Notes: generated by a model not told the origin, from the letters alone. 64,000 nt of DNA from Campylobacteraceae bacterium (GCA_027050775.1 JALUBH010000026.1:1-64000); one strand, 5' to 3'. Shown: positions 13,007 through 22,396, numbered from the stretch's first letter. Numbers and translations: made by a program.

Positions 13007-14245
13007 ATGAAAGAAAGAATACTAATCATAGAAGACAATAAGGCTTTATCTAAAATAATAACCAAAAAGATGGAAAAAAATCTTGATTTTGAGGTTATTC
13101 AGGCATATACTTATGCGCAGGCTGAAGAGATTATAGGTGAAAATGACGATTTTTTTATCACTCTTTGTGATTTGAATCTACCTGATGCTCCAAATGGAGA
13201 GATTGTGGATTATGTTTTGTCTTGTGGCTTGCCCGTCATAGTTTTGACTGGTAGTATAGATGATGAACTAAGAGAAGAGATGCAGTCGAAGGACATAGTT
13301 GATTATGTTTATAAAGGAAATATTGAAGATGTAAATTATATATTTGCTCTAATTAAGAGACTCTCTAAAAACAGAGATATTAAAGTTCTAGCAGTAGATG
13401 ACTCTAGAGTTTTTAGAGGTGAGCTAAAGAGAATACTAAAGAGTCAAATGTTCAAAACACTCATAGCGGCTCATGGCGAAGAGGCTTTGAACTATTTGGA
13501 AAATAATACAGATGTAGAGTTGGTGCTTACAGATTTTAATATGCCTGTTGTGGATGGTGTGGAGTTAACAAAGCAAATAAGAGAGACATACAGCAAAGAG
13601 AAAATGATCATAATAGCTATGACAGGCAATAGTGAACATTTAATATCGGCAAAATTTTTGAAGATTGGTGCAAATGATTTTATAAATAAGCCTTTTAGCA
13701 AAGAAGAGTTGGTTTGCAGGATAAATAACTCTCTTGATGCAAAAGAACATTTGGATATGATGAGCGATATGGCACATAAGGATTTTTTAACAAAAGTATA
13801 TAATAGAAGGTATTTTTTTGAAGAGATAAAAGATTTTTACAATGAAAAAGCACCTTTTGCTATCTCTATGATAGACATAGACAAATTTAAAAAGGTAAAT
13901 GATACTTATGGGCATGATATAGGTGACAGAGTTATAGTTGCTCTATCAAATATACTCAAAAGAAATACAAAAGGGGCTGATCTTGTGGCAAGATTTGGTG
14001 GTGAAGAATTTTGTGTAGCCCTAAGAGATGTTGATAAGAAACAAGCTATTGCATTTTTTGTAAAACTAAGGAAGAATATAGCAGACCAATGCTTAAAAAT
14101 AAAAGAAAAAAATATAAGTTTTACGGTCTCTATAGGAGTCAGTTTTAGTGATGGAAGCAGCGTAGAAGAGTTGATAAAAAAAGCCGATAGGGCACTATAC
14201 AGAGCCAAAGAAGAAGGAAGAAACAGAGTGGAGATAGGTATATGA
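13007..14245 (+). CDS. Response regulator with two receiver domains and a GGDEF diguanylate cyclase domain
   Basis: A 412-residue PleD-like protein. Receiver 1 (about 3-118) has IIEDN and phospho-acceptor Asp55 in LCDLNLPD. Receiver 2 (about 125-245) has VDDSR, Asp176 in LTDFNMPVVDG, and Lys228-Pro229 in NKPF. The GGDEF domain (about 255-412) has active-site GGEEF at 331-335, so it should make cyclic di-GMP. The inhibitory I-site is altered: Lys322-x-x-Asp325 replaces Arg-x-x-Asp. A strong AAGGGGG ribosome site lies six bases upstream. The stop overlaps the tatD start by four bases. No partner kinase is adjacent. Confidence 0.92.
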   Translation: MKERILIIEDNKALSKIITKKMEKNLDFEVIQAYTYAQAEEIIGENDDFFITLCDLNLPDAPNGEIVDYVLSCGLPVIVLTGSIDDELREEMQSKDIVDYVYKGNIEDVNYIFALIKRLSKNRDIKVLAVDDSRVFRGELKRILKSQMFKTLIAAHGEEALNYLENNTDVELVLTDFNMPVVDGVELTKQIRETYSKEKMIIIAMTGNSEHLISAKFLKIGANDFINKPFSKEELVCRINNSLDAKEHLDMMSDMAHKDFLTKVYNRRYFFEEIKDFYNEKAPFAISMIDIDKFKKVNDTYGHDIGDRVIVALSNILKRNTKGADLVARFGGEEFCVALRDVDKKQAIAFFVKLRKNIADQCLKIKEKNISFTVSIGVSFSDGSSVEELIKKADRALYRAKEEGRNRVEIGI

Positions 14246-15030
14246 TTATAGATACACATACACACCTTGATGATAAAAGATACAAAAATGACCTAGATGA
14301 GGTTATAAAAAGAGCAAACAAGGGTGGAGTCAAAGGTTTCTTGATTCCAGGAGCCGATATAGATGATTTACCAAGAGCAAAAGAGATAGCACATAAATAT
14401 CCAAATATGTATTTTGCAGCAGGCATTCATCCGTACAATATAGATGGATATGATGAAGATATACTAAGAGAATACCTAGGAGATGAAAAGTGTATAGCAG
14501 TCGGAGAGTGCGGGCTTGATTATTTTAGGCTTCCTAAAGATGAAAAAGATATGAAAGAAGAAAAGAGAGCTCAAAAAGAGGTGTTCGTAAAACAGATAAA
14601 ACTGGCAATCGAAGTGAATAAGCCCTTAATCATTCATATTAGAGATGCAAATGACGACAGCAAGCAGGTTTTAATGGAAAATGATGCAAACAGAGTTGGC
14701 GGAGTGTTGCACTGTTACAACGCTTCAAGGCATCTTTTAGATTTAAGTGAGAGTGGATTTTACTTTGGAATTGGCGGAGTTTTAACATTTAAAAATGCAA
14801 AAAAACTTGTTGATATTTTACCCGAAATTCCAAATGAGAGATTGATTATAGAGACAGACTCACCATATCTCACTCCTCATCCACACCGTGGTGAGAGAAA
14901 TGAGCCTTTTTATACAACATTTGTGGCAAAAAAGATAGCTGAAATTTTGAATATGGATGAGAAAGAGGTTGAAGAGTTGACTACAAAAAATGCAAAAAAT
15001 CTCTTTAATGCTTTAAAAAGCGTAAATTAG
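14242..15030 (+). CDS. tatD: TatD-family metal-dependent deoxyribonuclease
   Basis: A 262-residue TIM-barrel amidohydrolase-type nuclease. Metal ligands are in place: DTHTHLDD at the N-terminus (His6, His8), GECGLDY near residue 90, LIIHIRDA near 130, LHCYNAS near 155 and ETDSPYLTPHP near 205. Length matches TatD/YcfH proteins. It is translated from an ATGA overlap with the diguanylate cyclase. TatD enzymes act in DNA quality control and repair; the exact substrate in this phylum is not established. The 34-base gap that follows carries the ribosome site of the lytic transglycosylase. Confidence 0.92.
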   Translation: MIIDTHTHLDDKRYKNDLDEVIKRANKGGVKGFLIPGADIDDLPRAKEIAHKYPNMYFAAGIHPYNIDGYDEDILREYLGDEKCIAVGECGLDYFRLPKDEKDMKEEKRAQKEVFVKQIKLAIEVNKPLIIHIRDANDDSKQVLMENDANRVGGVLHCYNASRHLLDLSESGFYFGIGGVLTFKNAKKLVDILPEIPNERLIIETDSPYLTPHPHRGERNEPFYTTFVAKKIAEILNMDEKEVEELTTKNAKNLFNALKSVN

Positions 15031-15064
15031 GTAGAATAATAACTATTTTTAAAAAAGGGGCATA

Positions 15065-16279
15065 ATGCTAAAATTTTTATTGGTTTTTATATTATTTATT
15101 CAAAGTAGCTATGCTTTTTTAGTAACACAAAATAACTATGAACAACAAGCATTAGTTCTCAAAAGCCTTGATATAGACTCAAGTTTTCTAAAAGATGAAA
15201 AATTTATGGTTATGAAAGACAATGTGGACAGATATAGAACCAGACACTTTTTAAAAGTTTTGAAAAATGGAAATAGGTTTGTTCCTTATCTTAGAAATCT
15301 CATTAGCGAATCCGGCATTCCCGAAGCATTTTTATATATGGCTATGGCTGAATCAAATTTTTCCCCAGATGCTTACTCAAAAGCAAGAGCTTCAGGAATG
15401 TGGCAGTTTATGCCCTATACCGCCAAAAAATTTGGTCTGAAAATCAACTCATATATAGACGAGAGAAGAGACCCTATAAAATCTACAGTTGCAGCTATAA
15501 AGTATCTCAAATACCTTCACGGTATATTTGGAAAGTGGTATCTGGCCGCTATCGCATATAATTGCGGTGAAGGAAGAGTGAAAAAAGCTATAAAAAGAGC
15601 TAAGACGGATAATTTAAGCGTATTGCTAAGCGCAAGAAAAAGATATCTTCCAAGAGAGACAAGACTTTATATAAGAAAAATTATTATGATGCAAAGCATG
15701 GCAAACAGTTCTGATTTTATTTTAGAAAATAATTCTGATTATCTACTAAACCAAGGTTCAGCTGAAACTTTTTCTAAGGTTATTGTTAAAGAGGGAACAC
15801 CCCTGAGCTCCATAGCTTCTAGTATAGGAATGTCAGCAAAAAAGTTAAAAGCATATAATCCTCAGTTAAGATACTATTTTGTACCACCAAAAAAAGGAAA
15901 ATATACTGTATATATTCCTTATAGTAAACAAGTGGATTTTATACAAAATTTTAAGCCTAGCAAATTAAATAACAGATTTTATGTCTATAGAGTAAAAAGA
16001 GGAGATTCCTTATATAAGATCAGCAAAAGATACGGTATTAAATACAGAGTCATCAGAGATTTTAACCATCTAAAATCAAATAGACTACGACTTAGACAAT
16101 CTTTGATAATACCTGTTCTAAAACCAACTATGATAAGCTATATCATAAAAAGAGGTGATACGATAGGCCGTATATCTAGAAGATTTAAAGTGGCGATAAA
16201 CGATATAATCAAATTTAATCACAAGAAAAACTCTATGGTAAGAATTGGTGAAAAGATTGTTATACCTCAAGTTAATTAA
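15065..16279 (+). CDS. MltD-like membrane-associated lytic transglycosylase with LysM repeats
   Basis: A 404-residue exported enzyme that cleaves peptidoglycan glycan strands. A Sec signal peptide covers about residues 1-17 (LVFILFIQSSYA). The transglycosylase fold follows with catalytic Glu96 in MAMAESNFSP, then SGMWQFMPYTAKKFGL and AIAYNCGEGR, all standard for family 1 enzymes of the MltD group. Three LysM-type modules lie at about 225-280, 305-350 and 356-402 (YRVKRGDSLYKISKRYG and YIIKRGDTIGRISRRF are the clearest) and should bind the wall. The 3' end overlaps rlpA by about 32 bases, so the two wall enzymes are probably co-expressed. Confidence 0.93.
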   Translation: MLKFLLVFILFIQSSYAFLVTQNNYEQQALVLKSLDIDSSFLKDEKFMVMKDNVDRYRTRHFLKVLKNGNRFVPYLRNLISESGIPEAFLYMAMAESNFSPDAYSKARASGMWQFMPYTAKKFGLKINSYIDERRDPIKSTVAAIKYLKYLHGIFGKWYLAAIAYNCGEGRVKKAIKRAKTDNLSVLLSARKRYLPRETRLYIRKIIMMQSMANSSDFILENNSDYLLNQGSAETFSKVIVKEGTPLSSIASSIGMSAKKLKAYNPQLRYYFVPPKKGKYTVYIPYSKQVDFIQNFKPSKLNNRFYVYRVKRGDSLYKISKRYGIKYRVIRDFNHLKSNRLRLRQSLIIPVLKPTMISYIIKRGDTIGRISRRFKVAINDIIKFNHKKNSMVRIGEKIVIPQVN

Positions 16280-17045
16280 ATTTGCATTTATACTTCCGGT
16301 AACAGTTGTATTTTTAGGATGCAGTAGCAGAAGTGTAAGTCCGTATCAAAACTACCAAAAGAGTGGTTATTTGCCAAAAAATGCTAGAATAAACAATTCT
16401 GGCAATATGTACAAAGCTACAATGAGACCGTATACGGTAGGCGGAAAGAGATACTATCCGACGACCGTGAGCGTAGGTGATACTTTCAGCGGGATTGCGA
16501 GTTGGTATGGAAGAGATTTTCATGGTAAAAAAACTTCAAATGGTGAGTATTACAATATGTATGATATGACCGCTGCTAGCAAAACACTGCCCATGAATAC
16601 AATGCTAAAAGTGACAAATTTAAACAACCTAAGAAGTGCAGTTGTGAGGATAAATGACAGGGGACCATTTGTAAAGACTAGAATCATAGATCTATCTTAT
16701 GCAGCAGCTACAAGATTAGGTATTGTGGCTCGTGGAACTGCTCCCGTGAGGCTAAAAGTGATTGGCTTTGGCGGTATTATAAATCGAAGCAAAACCAGAG
16801 TTCAGAGTGTCAGTGTCAGCAGTTATCTAGTTCAAATAGGTGCATTTAGAAGAGAATCCGGCGCTAAGATATACGCAAGTAGATACGCAAATACTCTTGG
16901 TAGATATAGAGCAGTTGTTAAAAGATATATGTTAGACGGTTATCCTATTTATAGAGTTTATTTAAGTGGATTTAGAAGTGAAAATGAGGCTCGAGATTTC
17001 ATAGCTAAGGGTATGTTTAGCGGAGCATTTATAGTAGGAAACTAA
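16248..17045 (+). CDS. rlpA: RlpA-like septal lytic transglycosylase lipoprotein with SPOR domain
   Basis: About 265 residues. A lipoprotein signal ends at VVFLGCSS, so it should be anchored in the outer membrane. The double-psi beta-barrel contains GIASWYGRDFHGKKTSNGE and RINDRGPF, the RlpA catalytic landmarks. The C-terminal SPOR domain starts at YLVQIGAFRRES and ends near SGAFIV; it binds denuded glycan strands at the septum. TTG 16245, GTG 16248 and TTG 16257 are all possible starts; each gives a proper signal peptide, and I choose the GTG. It overlaps the LysM transglycosylase, and hisB follows after 26 bases. Confidence 0.9.
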   Translation: MKRLLYLKLIKFAFILPVTVVFLGCSSRSVSPYQNYQKSGYLPKNARINNSGNMYKATMRPYTVGGKRYYPTTVSVGDTFSGIASWYGRDFHGKKTSNGEYYNMYDMTAASKTLPMNTMLKVTNLNNLRSAVVRINDRGPFVKTRIIDLSYAAATRLGIVARGTAPVRLKVIGFGGIINRSKTRVQSVSVSSYLVQIGAFRRESGAKIYASRYANTLGRYRAVVKRYMLDGYPIYRVYLSGFRSENEARDFIAKGMFSGAFIVGN

Positions 17046-17071
17046 GTATTTAAAAGCAAGAGGTGAAGATT

Positions 17072-17647
17072 ATGATAAAAGAGTTAAAAAGAGTGACAAA
17101 AGAGACGGATATAGAGATAAAGGCAGACCTTCAAGGAAGTGGAGTCTCGAAGATAGATACGGGAATCGGTTTTTTTGATCATATGTTAGAGGCTTTTTCA
17201 AAGCACTCTTTTATAGATTTAGAGATTACATGTAGAGGTGATTTACATGTTGATTTTCACCATAGTGTGGAAGATATTGGCATAGTCCTTGGTCAGATTT
17301 TAAAAGATTTGCTATATCCTTTGCAAAATGTAGAGAGATTTTCAAACAGCGTGGTTGTTATGGATGAAGCAGCTGTTGAGTGTGATATGGATTTGAGCAA
17401 TCGTGCTTATCTTGTATATGAGATAGAAGCCGATGGTAAGATTGGTGCTTTTGATGTAGAGCTTTGTGAAGAGTTCTTTAGGGCTGTTGTCGTAAATGCG
17501 GGAATCAGTATGCATTTGATAAAAAAACGGGGAAAAAACAAGCATCATATAATTGAAGCTGCCTTTAAAGCTTTTGCGCTGAGCCTCAGAAGAGCTTTGG
17601 TTAAAAACGATAGAGCAGGGACTCCAAGTACTAAAGGTGTACTATGA
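17072..17647 (+). CDS. hisB: Imidazoleglycerol-phosphate dehydratase
   Basis: A 191-residue monofunctional HisB catalysing the sixth step of histidine synthesis. The two half-sites are visible: FFDHMLEAFSKHSF and DFHHSVEDIG in the first half, and the matching KHHIIEAAFKAFA in the second; these His/Glu residues bind manganese. ATG 17072 is chosen because AGAGGTGA lies just upstream; a GTG at 17063 is the longer option. It overlaps kdsC by four bases. The hisB-kdsC-lptC-lptA-engB order is known in other Campylobacterota and seems to be one operon. Confidence 0.95.
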   Translation: MIKELKRVTKETDIEIKADLQGSGVSKIDTGIGFFDHMLEAFSKHSFIDLEITCRGDLHVDFHHSVEDIGIVLGQILKDLLYPLQNVERFSNSVVVMDEAAVECDMDLSNRAYLVYEIEADGKIGAFDVELCEEFFRAVVVNAGISMHLIKKRGKNKHHIIEAAFKAFALSLRRALVKNDRAGTPSTKGVL

Positions 17648-18138
17648 TAAAGCTTTTGGTCTTTGATGTTGACGGATGTATGACAAATGGATCTATAACT
17701 TACTCAAATGACGCAGAAGAGTACAAGAGTTTTAATGTCAAAGATGGTTTAGCTATAGCTTCATGGATTAAAATGGGACAAAAGTGCGCTATCATCACCG
17801 GAAGAAGCTCAAAGATCGTTGAAAAGCGGGCAAAAGAACTTGGTATCAGCTATCTTTTTCAAGGTGTCAAAAGCAAGATAAAAATACTAAATGAGATATT
17901 AGAAAGTGAAAAACTTACATATGAAAATGTAGCTGCAATTGGTGATGATTTGAATGATTACAGTATGCTTAAATGTGCAGGTTGGTCTTTTACGCCAAAG
18001 GATGGAAGCCACTTTATCCAAGAGATAGCAGATACAATTTTAGATGCAAGAGGTGGTGATGGAGCCATCAGAGAAATGATAGAAAGAATTTTAAAGAAAG
18101 AGGATAAAGTAGAGGAGTTATTAAAGCTTTGGCTGTAA
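17644..18138 (+). CDS. kdsC: 3-deoxy-D-manno-octulosonate 8-phosphate phosphatase
   Basis: A 164-residue HAD phosphatase that releases KDO for lipopolysaccharide core synthesis. HAD motif I is FDVDGCMTNG (Asp8, Asp10), motif II is AIITGRSS, and motif III/IV is AAIGDDLNDYSML. There is no cap domain, as expected for KdsC, which is a tetramer. It overlaps hisB by four bases and lptC by ten. kdsB, which uses the product, is at 51.4-52.2 kb on the other strand. Confidence 0.95.
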   Translation: MIKLLVFDVDGCMTNGSITYSNDAEEYKSFNVKDGLAIASWIKMGQKCAIITGRSSKIVEKRAKELGISYLFQGVKSKIKILNEILESEKLTYENVAAIGDDLNDYSMLKCAGWSFTPKDGSHFIQEIADTILDARGGDGAIREMIERILKKEDKVEELLKLWL

Positions 18139-18650
18139 GATTACTTAAATATTTTCTACTTTTTTTTGTATTGATTATGGTTTTTTTATTGACTAAAAAT
18201 CCGTATTCTCTGAAATACAATTCTAGCGGTGCAGATAGACCTGAAATAGAAATGTTCAATATGAAAAATTATGATATTTTGCCAACAGGAGTGAAAAGTA
18301 TCATATACGCAAAAAAAGTAGAAAGGTATAAAAATTATGATAAAATGTATGGTGTTGAGGCGCTTCATGAGGGAAAACTAAAGCTTATAGACTCTTTGAG
18401 GGCAGGCAGGGGAATGTTCACCAAAAATATACTATATCTTGATGATAATGTGAAATACATAAGAAGTGATAATTTGGAGCTTAATTCCAATTCTGTAAAA
18501 TATGATATTAAACATAAAATACTAAGCAGTAACATACCTTTTGAATTTATCAAAAAAAATGTAACAACACATGGAAGTTCATTTACCTATGATATGCAAA
18601 AAGGTATAATAAGAGCCAATAAAATAAAAACTGTTATAAGGACGGATTAG
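18129..18650 (+). CDS. lptC: Lipopolysaccharide export protein LptC-like
   Basis: A 173-residue protein with one N-terminal membrane helix (about 5-22) and a periplasmic beta-jellyroll-type region. LptC bridges the inner-membrane LPS extractor LptBFG and LptA. Sequence conservation in this family is low; the call rests on the single anchor, size, the alternating beta pattern (for example SIIYAKKVERYKNYDKMYGVEA), and a place between kdsC and lptA. The start is TTG 18129, ten bases inside kdsC. lptA begins two bases after the stop. Confidence 0.82.
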   Translation: MAVRLLKYFLLFFVLIMVFLLTKNPYSLKYNSSGADRPEIEMFNMKNYDILPTGVKSIIYAKKVERYKNYDKMYGVEALHEGKLKLIDSLRAGRGMFTKNILYLDDNVKYIRSDNLELNSNSVKYDIKHKILSSNIPFEFIKKNVTTHGSSFTYDMQKGIIRANKIKTVIRTD

Positions 18651-18652
18651 AA

Positions 18653-19111
18653 GTGAAATATTTGATATATTTACTGATTTGCGCAACACTGTTTGCCGGT
18701 GAAGTACAGATTACTGCAAATAAATTTACGGCCAACGAGGCAAAAGGTATTTCTATATTTACCGGTAAAGTTTATGTTATAAGGGGCAAAGACGACCTTA
18801 AAGCTGATAAAGTTGTTATAAAATTTGACAAAAATAAACAACCGACTCTCTATACTGCGACAGGAAATGTACAGGCAAAACTAAGCATAAAAAATAAGAG
18901 ATATTTTGCAAAAGGAGATACACTTATATATGACCCTCTAACCCTAAAATATACGATAGAAAAAAATGCTTTTTTACAAGAGCTAAATACAGATAAAAAA
19001 GTATATGGTAATAAAATTTGGGTTGATCAAGCTAGAGGATACTATGAAGTAGATGGAAAAAAAGACACTCCAGTAAAATTTATATTCAAATTAGAGGACA
19101 AGAAAAAGTGA
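18653..19111 (+). CDS. lptA: Lipopolysaccharide transport periplasmic protein LptA
   Basis: A 152-residue periplasmic protein with a signal peptide (ends near CATLFAGEV). The OstA/LptA fold is evident from ITANKFTANEAKGISIFTGK, KADKVVIKFDKNKQPTLYTA and TGNVQAKLSIKN. Molecules stack to form the bridge that carries LPS to the outer membrane. The start codon is GTG, and the end overlaps engB by four bases. Confidence 0.92.
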   Translation: MKYLIYLLICATLFAGEVQITANKFTANEAKGISIFTGKVYVIRGKDDLKADKVVIKFDKNKQPTLYTATGNVQAKLSIKNKRYFAKGDTLIYDPLTLKYTIEKNAFLQELNTDKKVYGNKIWVDQARGYYEVDGKKDTPVKFIFKLEDKKK

Positions 19112-19716
19112 TAAGAATAGTAGAATCACAATTTTTAACTTCTGCTCAAGGAGTGAAGGATTCTATGCCCGATGGAGTTAGTGAAGTAGTTTTTTTGGGG
19201 AGGAGCAATGTAGGTAAAAGCTCTATAATAAATGCTTTAGTAAATAAAAAAGGTTTGGCAAAAAGTTCATCAACGCCTGGCAAGACGAGACTTATAAACT
19301 TTTTTAGTGTAAAATTTATGAAAGACAAAGATATTTATACAGCAAGATTTGTTGATTTGCCTGGTTTTGGATATGCAAAAGTTTCGAAAAGTATGAAAAG
19401 TGAGTGGCAAAGAAATTTGACTGATTTTTTAAATAAGAGAAGCTCCATAAGGCTTTTTGTGCACCTTGTAGATTCGAGGCACAGAGCGCTTGACATAGAC
19501 AAGAGTGTTGACAAGTATATCTCTTCTTTGCTTAGGCCTGATCAAAAAATATTGAATATATTCACAAAAGCTGATAAATTAAATCAAAAAGAAAAAAGTG
19601 CCCTAAGGAAGGACTTCCCTGATGGACTGCTTGTTTCTAGTAGTAAAAAGAGCGGTATAGACAAAGCTTTAGTGGAGATTTTTAACTCACTTTTTCTAGA
19701 GGTGCCAAGTGATTAA
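19108..19716 (+). CDS. engB: Ribosome-biogenesis GTPase EngB/YsxC
   Basis: A 202-residue GTPase of the TrmE-Era-EngA-YihA class, needed for 50S ribosome assembly and often linked to division genes. G1 is GRSNVGKSSI, G2 lies around KSSSTPGKTRLINFF, G3 is DLPGFGYAK, G4 is TKADK and G5 is SSSKKSG. The start is GTG 19108, overlapping lptA. It overlaps the following acetyltransferase gene by eight bases. Confidence 0.95.
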   Translation: MIRIVESQFLTSAQGVKDSMPDGVSEVVFLGRSNVGKSSIINALVNKKGLAKSSSTPGKTRLINFFSVKFMKDKDIYTARFVDLPGFGYAKVSKSMKSEWQRNLTDFLNKRSSIRLFVHLVDSRHRALDIDKSVDKYISSLLRPDQKILNIFTKADKLNQKEKSALRKDFPDGLLVSSSKKSGIDKALVEIFNSLFLEVPSD

Positions 19717-20167
19717 TTATGTTGGTGCCACTCTTGAAGATATAAAGAAGATGCAGCTTTTAGTTGCTCCTGAAGTGCAAAACGGTATTATACTAGCAAG
19801 AAATGATGATGAAATAGCAACAAATATAAGATCATATATCCTAGCAAAAAGACAGAATGAATTATTGGGATTTGGTGCTCTGCATTTTCATACCAATAAA
19901 CTAGGTGAAGTAAGAAGCCTTATTGTGTTGTCCGAAGTAAGGGGAGAGGGTATTGGTAAAAATATAGTCATAGAACTTTTAAAATCCGCAAAAGAGTTAA
20001 AGGCGAAAAAAGTTTTTACTCTAACATACAAAAGAGAATTTTTTGAAAAATTAGGTTTTAATGAAATTTCAAAAGAAGATTTGCCGGCACATAAGATTTG
20101 GGCTGATTGTATAAAATGTAAATTTTTTCCTATATGCGACGAAATAGCACTAATACGAACTATCTAA
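19709..20167 (+). CDS. argA: Short N-acetylglutamate synthase-like GNAT acetyltransferase
   Basis: A 152-residue GNAT protein. The acetyl-CoA loop is in VLSEVRGEGIGKNIV. The C-terminal tail FFEKLGFNEISKEDLPAHK followed by a CIKCKFFPIC segment is typical of the short, kinase-less N-acetylglutamate synthases (ArgA/NAGS GNAT domain), where the Cys pairs are conserved. It would make N-acetylglutamate, the substrate of the argB kinase found at 53.6 kb. The start is GTG. A general GNAT role is the alternative, so the symbol is tentative. Confidence 0.75.
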   Translation: MINYVGATLEDIKKMQLLVAPEVQNGIILARNDDEIATNIRSYILAKRQNELLGFGALHFHTNKLGEVRSLIVLSEVRGEGIGKNIVIELLKSAKELKAKKVFTLTYKREFFEKLGFNEISKEDLPAHKIWADCIKCKFFPICDEIALIRTI

Positions 20168-20610
20168 AGCTATCTTTTTTTGCACTTTTTCTAGTGTTTA
20201 TTCAGATACTTTCAAATACATTTTTATTTATGCCCTCTTTTGTAGGTGTTTTTTTCGCATATATTGTTTTAAATATCCAAAAAGAAGAAAACTTCGCGTA
20301 TATTATACTCTGCTTTATTTATTTGAGTTTTTATGAGCTAAATAAAGGGTTTTTTCTATTTTCTTATGTTGTATTGTTTATTGTGTACTATTATATTTTT
20401 GATGAGAAGATTAGAAATTATTTTAAATGTAAAAATTGTATTATTTTTGTATATATTGTTATAGCTTATGTAGGAGATTTTTTTGTTAATGCCCTTTTTG
20501 CCTTTGTTTTAAATGAGCAGCTTCCAAATTTTTCGCTAGGATACTTTTATTATATAGCTTTTGATTTTATAGTGGCTACTATTTTGCTTGGGAGATATCT
20601 TGAAAATTAA
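20134..20610 (+). CDS. MreD-like integral membrane protein
   Basis: A 158-residue, very hydrophobic protein with about five transmembrane helices and few polar residues. No motif identifies it. It directly precedes, and by its position overlaps, the PBP2 gene, which is the usual place of mreD in rod-shape operons. MreD links the cytoskeleton MreC/MreB and PBP2; here that role is inferred from context and topology only. Its start lies 34 bases inside the acetyltransferase gene. Confidence 0.6.
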   Translation: MRRNSTNTNYLKLSFFALFLVFIQILSNTFLFMPSFVGVFFAYIVLNIQKEENFAYIILCFIYLSFYELNKGFFLFSYVVLFIVYYYIFDEKIRNYFKCKNCIIFVYIVIAYVGDFFVNALFAFVLNEQLPNFSLGYFYYIAFDFIVATILLGRYLEN

Positions 20611-22396
20611 AATTGCTTTGTCGATTTTTTTTACAATATGGATTGTTCTTTTGGCAAGGGTCTATTATATAAGTATAAAATCAAATGCTTATTACGAAGG
20701 TTTAGCAAAACAAAATGCTATAAGAACTGAAGATCTAGCTCCTCTAAGAGGCTCCATATCAGATATAAACGGTGAACCTCTAGCAGTAAATAAACTTGGT
20801 TTTTCGATAGGTATAACTCCTGGCTTAAGTTCTAAAAGATATATGCACAAACTAAATAAAGAACTGAGTTTTTTGCACTCAATCTTTCCTAAAATGGATA
20901 TTTCAGAACTAAGAAAACAATACTTAAAGCATGATTCTCCTTATGCTCATCAGTATGTAAAAGTTATCGATTTTATCTCATATAAAGATATCATAAAAGA
21001 TTTTGCTCGTTTGTCATTAGACAGAAACTTGAAAATCAAGATTTCATCTAAGCGATATTATCCAAATGGTGACTTGGCATCGCACTTGATAGGATATATT
21101 GGTAAATCAGATCTAAAAGAGATGGAAAATGACAATATAGCAAAACTGACAGATTATTCAGGAAAAACTGGTATAGAGAAATATTACAATAGACTTCTTG
21201 AGGGTGAAAAGGGTATCAAAAAAATAACAGTAACCGCGTTTAATAAAGAGATCGGGCTAATAAGCAAAAAATTACCTACTAGTAAGAATATTAAATTGAC
21301 TATAGACATAAGAGTGCAAAAGTATATTTCAGAGCTTTTTAAGGGTAAGAGTGGAGCCATTATAGTTATGAATGCAAGAAATGGTGATATTTTAGCTGCC
21401 GGGAGTTTTCCTGAATACAATCTTAATGGTTTCGTAAATGGAATCAGTCAAAAGAAGTGGAAAGTGCTCTCGAGAGACTTTAATCACCCTTTTACCAATA
21501 AGCTTATAAAAGGACTTTACCCTCCCGGTTCGATTATAAAGCCGGGGGTTGCGCTTGCATTTTTAAAATCAAAACTTATAACAAGAAAAACAACTTATTT
21601 TTGCAGTGGGAGCATAGAACTTGGAAAAAGAAAATTTAGATGTTGGAAAAAGAATGGACATGGGTATGTTAACATGGAAAAAGCGATTAGAGAGAGTTGT
21701 GATGTTTATTTTTATGATGGCAGTCTGAGAGTTGGCATAGACAAAATCTCGCCCGTGCTTAGAAGTTTGGGATTTGGAAAAAAAACAGGTATCGACTTGC
21801 CGGGAGAGTTTGTAGGAACAGTTCCGGGGCGAAAATGGAAGATGAATAAATACCAAAAACCTTGGTATCAAGGAGAGACACTTATAACATCAATAGGGCA
21901 GGGATATTTTTTGGTTACACCTATGCAAATAGCACGCTATACGGCTCTTATCGCAACAGGCTATGGTGTGACTCCGCACCTTATAAAAAGTGTAGATGGG
22001 TTGGGTGTGGATTATGGAAGGCAGACAAATATATTTACAAAAAGAGATAAAAGATATCTAAGATACATAAGAAAATATATGCGAGAAGTCACACACGCTC
22101 TTCATGGTACTGCAACATATCACATTAAAACAAAAGTAGATATAGCCGGCAAAACCGGTACAGCACAGGTTGTTGGCATTCCCCAAGGAGAAAAAAGGAG
22201 GATGAAAGAAGATGAGCTCAAGTATTTTAAACGCTCACATGCTTGGTTGACAACTTATGGACCTTTTAAAAATCCAAAATATGTTGTGACCGCTATAGTC
22301 GAGCATGGAGGACACGGTGGATCTGCAGCTGGTGGGATTATCTCTAAGATATATGATAAGCTAGTACAATTAAAGTACATAAAGTTAGCTAAATGA
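20600..22396 (+). CDS. mrdA: Penicillin-binding protein 2 (elongation transpeptidase)
   Basis: A 598-residue class B PBP that cross-links peptidoglycan during cell elongation. One N-terminal membrane anchor comes first, then the pedestal beginning RGSISDINGEPLAVNK. The transpeptidase domain has active-site Ser311 in PPGSIIKP (SxxK), the SxD motif at SCD (366-368, as in E. coli PBP2) and KTGT at 518-521. TTG 20600 with GGGAG about six bases upstream is preferred over TTG 20588. Convergent with the exchanger gene, whose end overlaps this one by 12 bases. Confidence 0.95.
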   Translation: MKIKIALSIFFTIWIVLLARVYYISIKSNAYYEGLAKQNAIRTEDLAPLRGSISDINGEPLAVNKLGFSIGITPGLSSKRYMHKLNKELSFLHSIFPKMDISELRKQYLKHDSPYAHQYVKVIDFISYKDIIKDFARLSLDRNLKIKISSKRYYPNGDLASHLIGYIGKSDLKEMENDNIAKLTDYSGKTGIEKYYNRLLEGEKGIKKITVTAFNKEIGLISKKLPTSKNIKLTIDIRVQKYISELFKGKSGAIIVMNARNGDILAAGSFPEYNLNGFVNGISQKKWKVLSRDFNHPFTNKLIKGLYPPGSIIKPGVALAFLKSKLITRKTTYFCSGSIELGKRKFRCWKKNGHGYVNMEKAIRESCDVYFYDGSLRVGIDKISPVLRSLGFGKKTGIDLPGEFVGTVPGRKWKMNKYQKPWYQGETLITSIGQGYFLVTPMQIARYTALIATGYGVTPHLIKSVDGLGVDYGRQTNIFTKRDKRYLRYIRKYMREVTHALHGTATYHIKTKVDIAGKTGTAQVVGIPQGEKRRMKEDELKYFKRSHAWLTTYGPFKNPKYVVTAIVEHGGHGGSAAGGIISKIYDKLVQLKYIKLAK

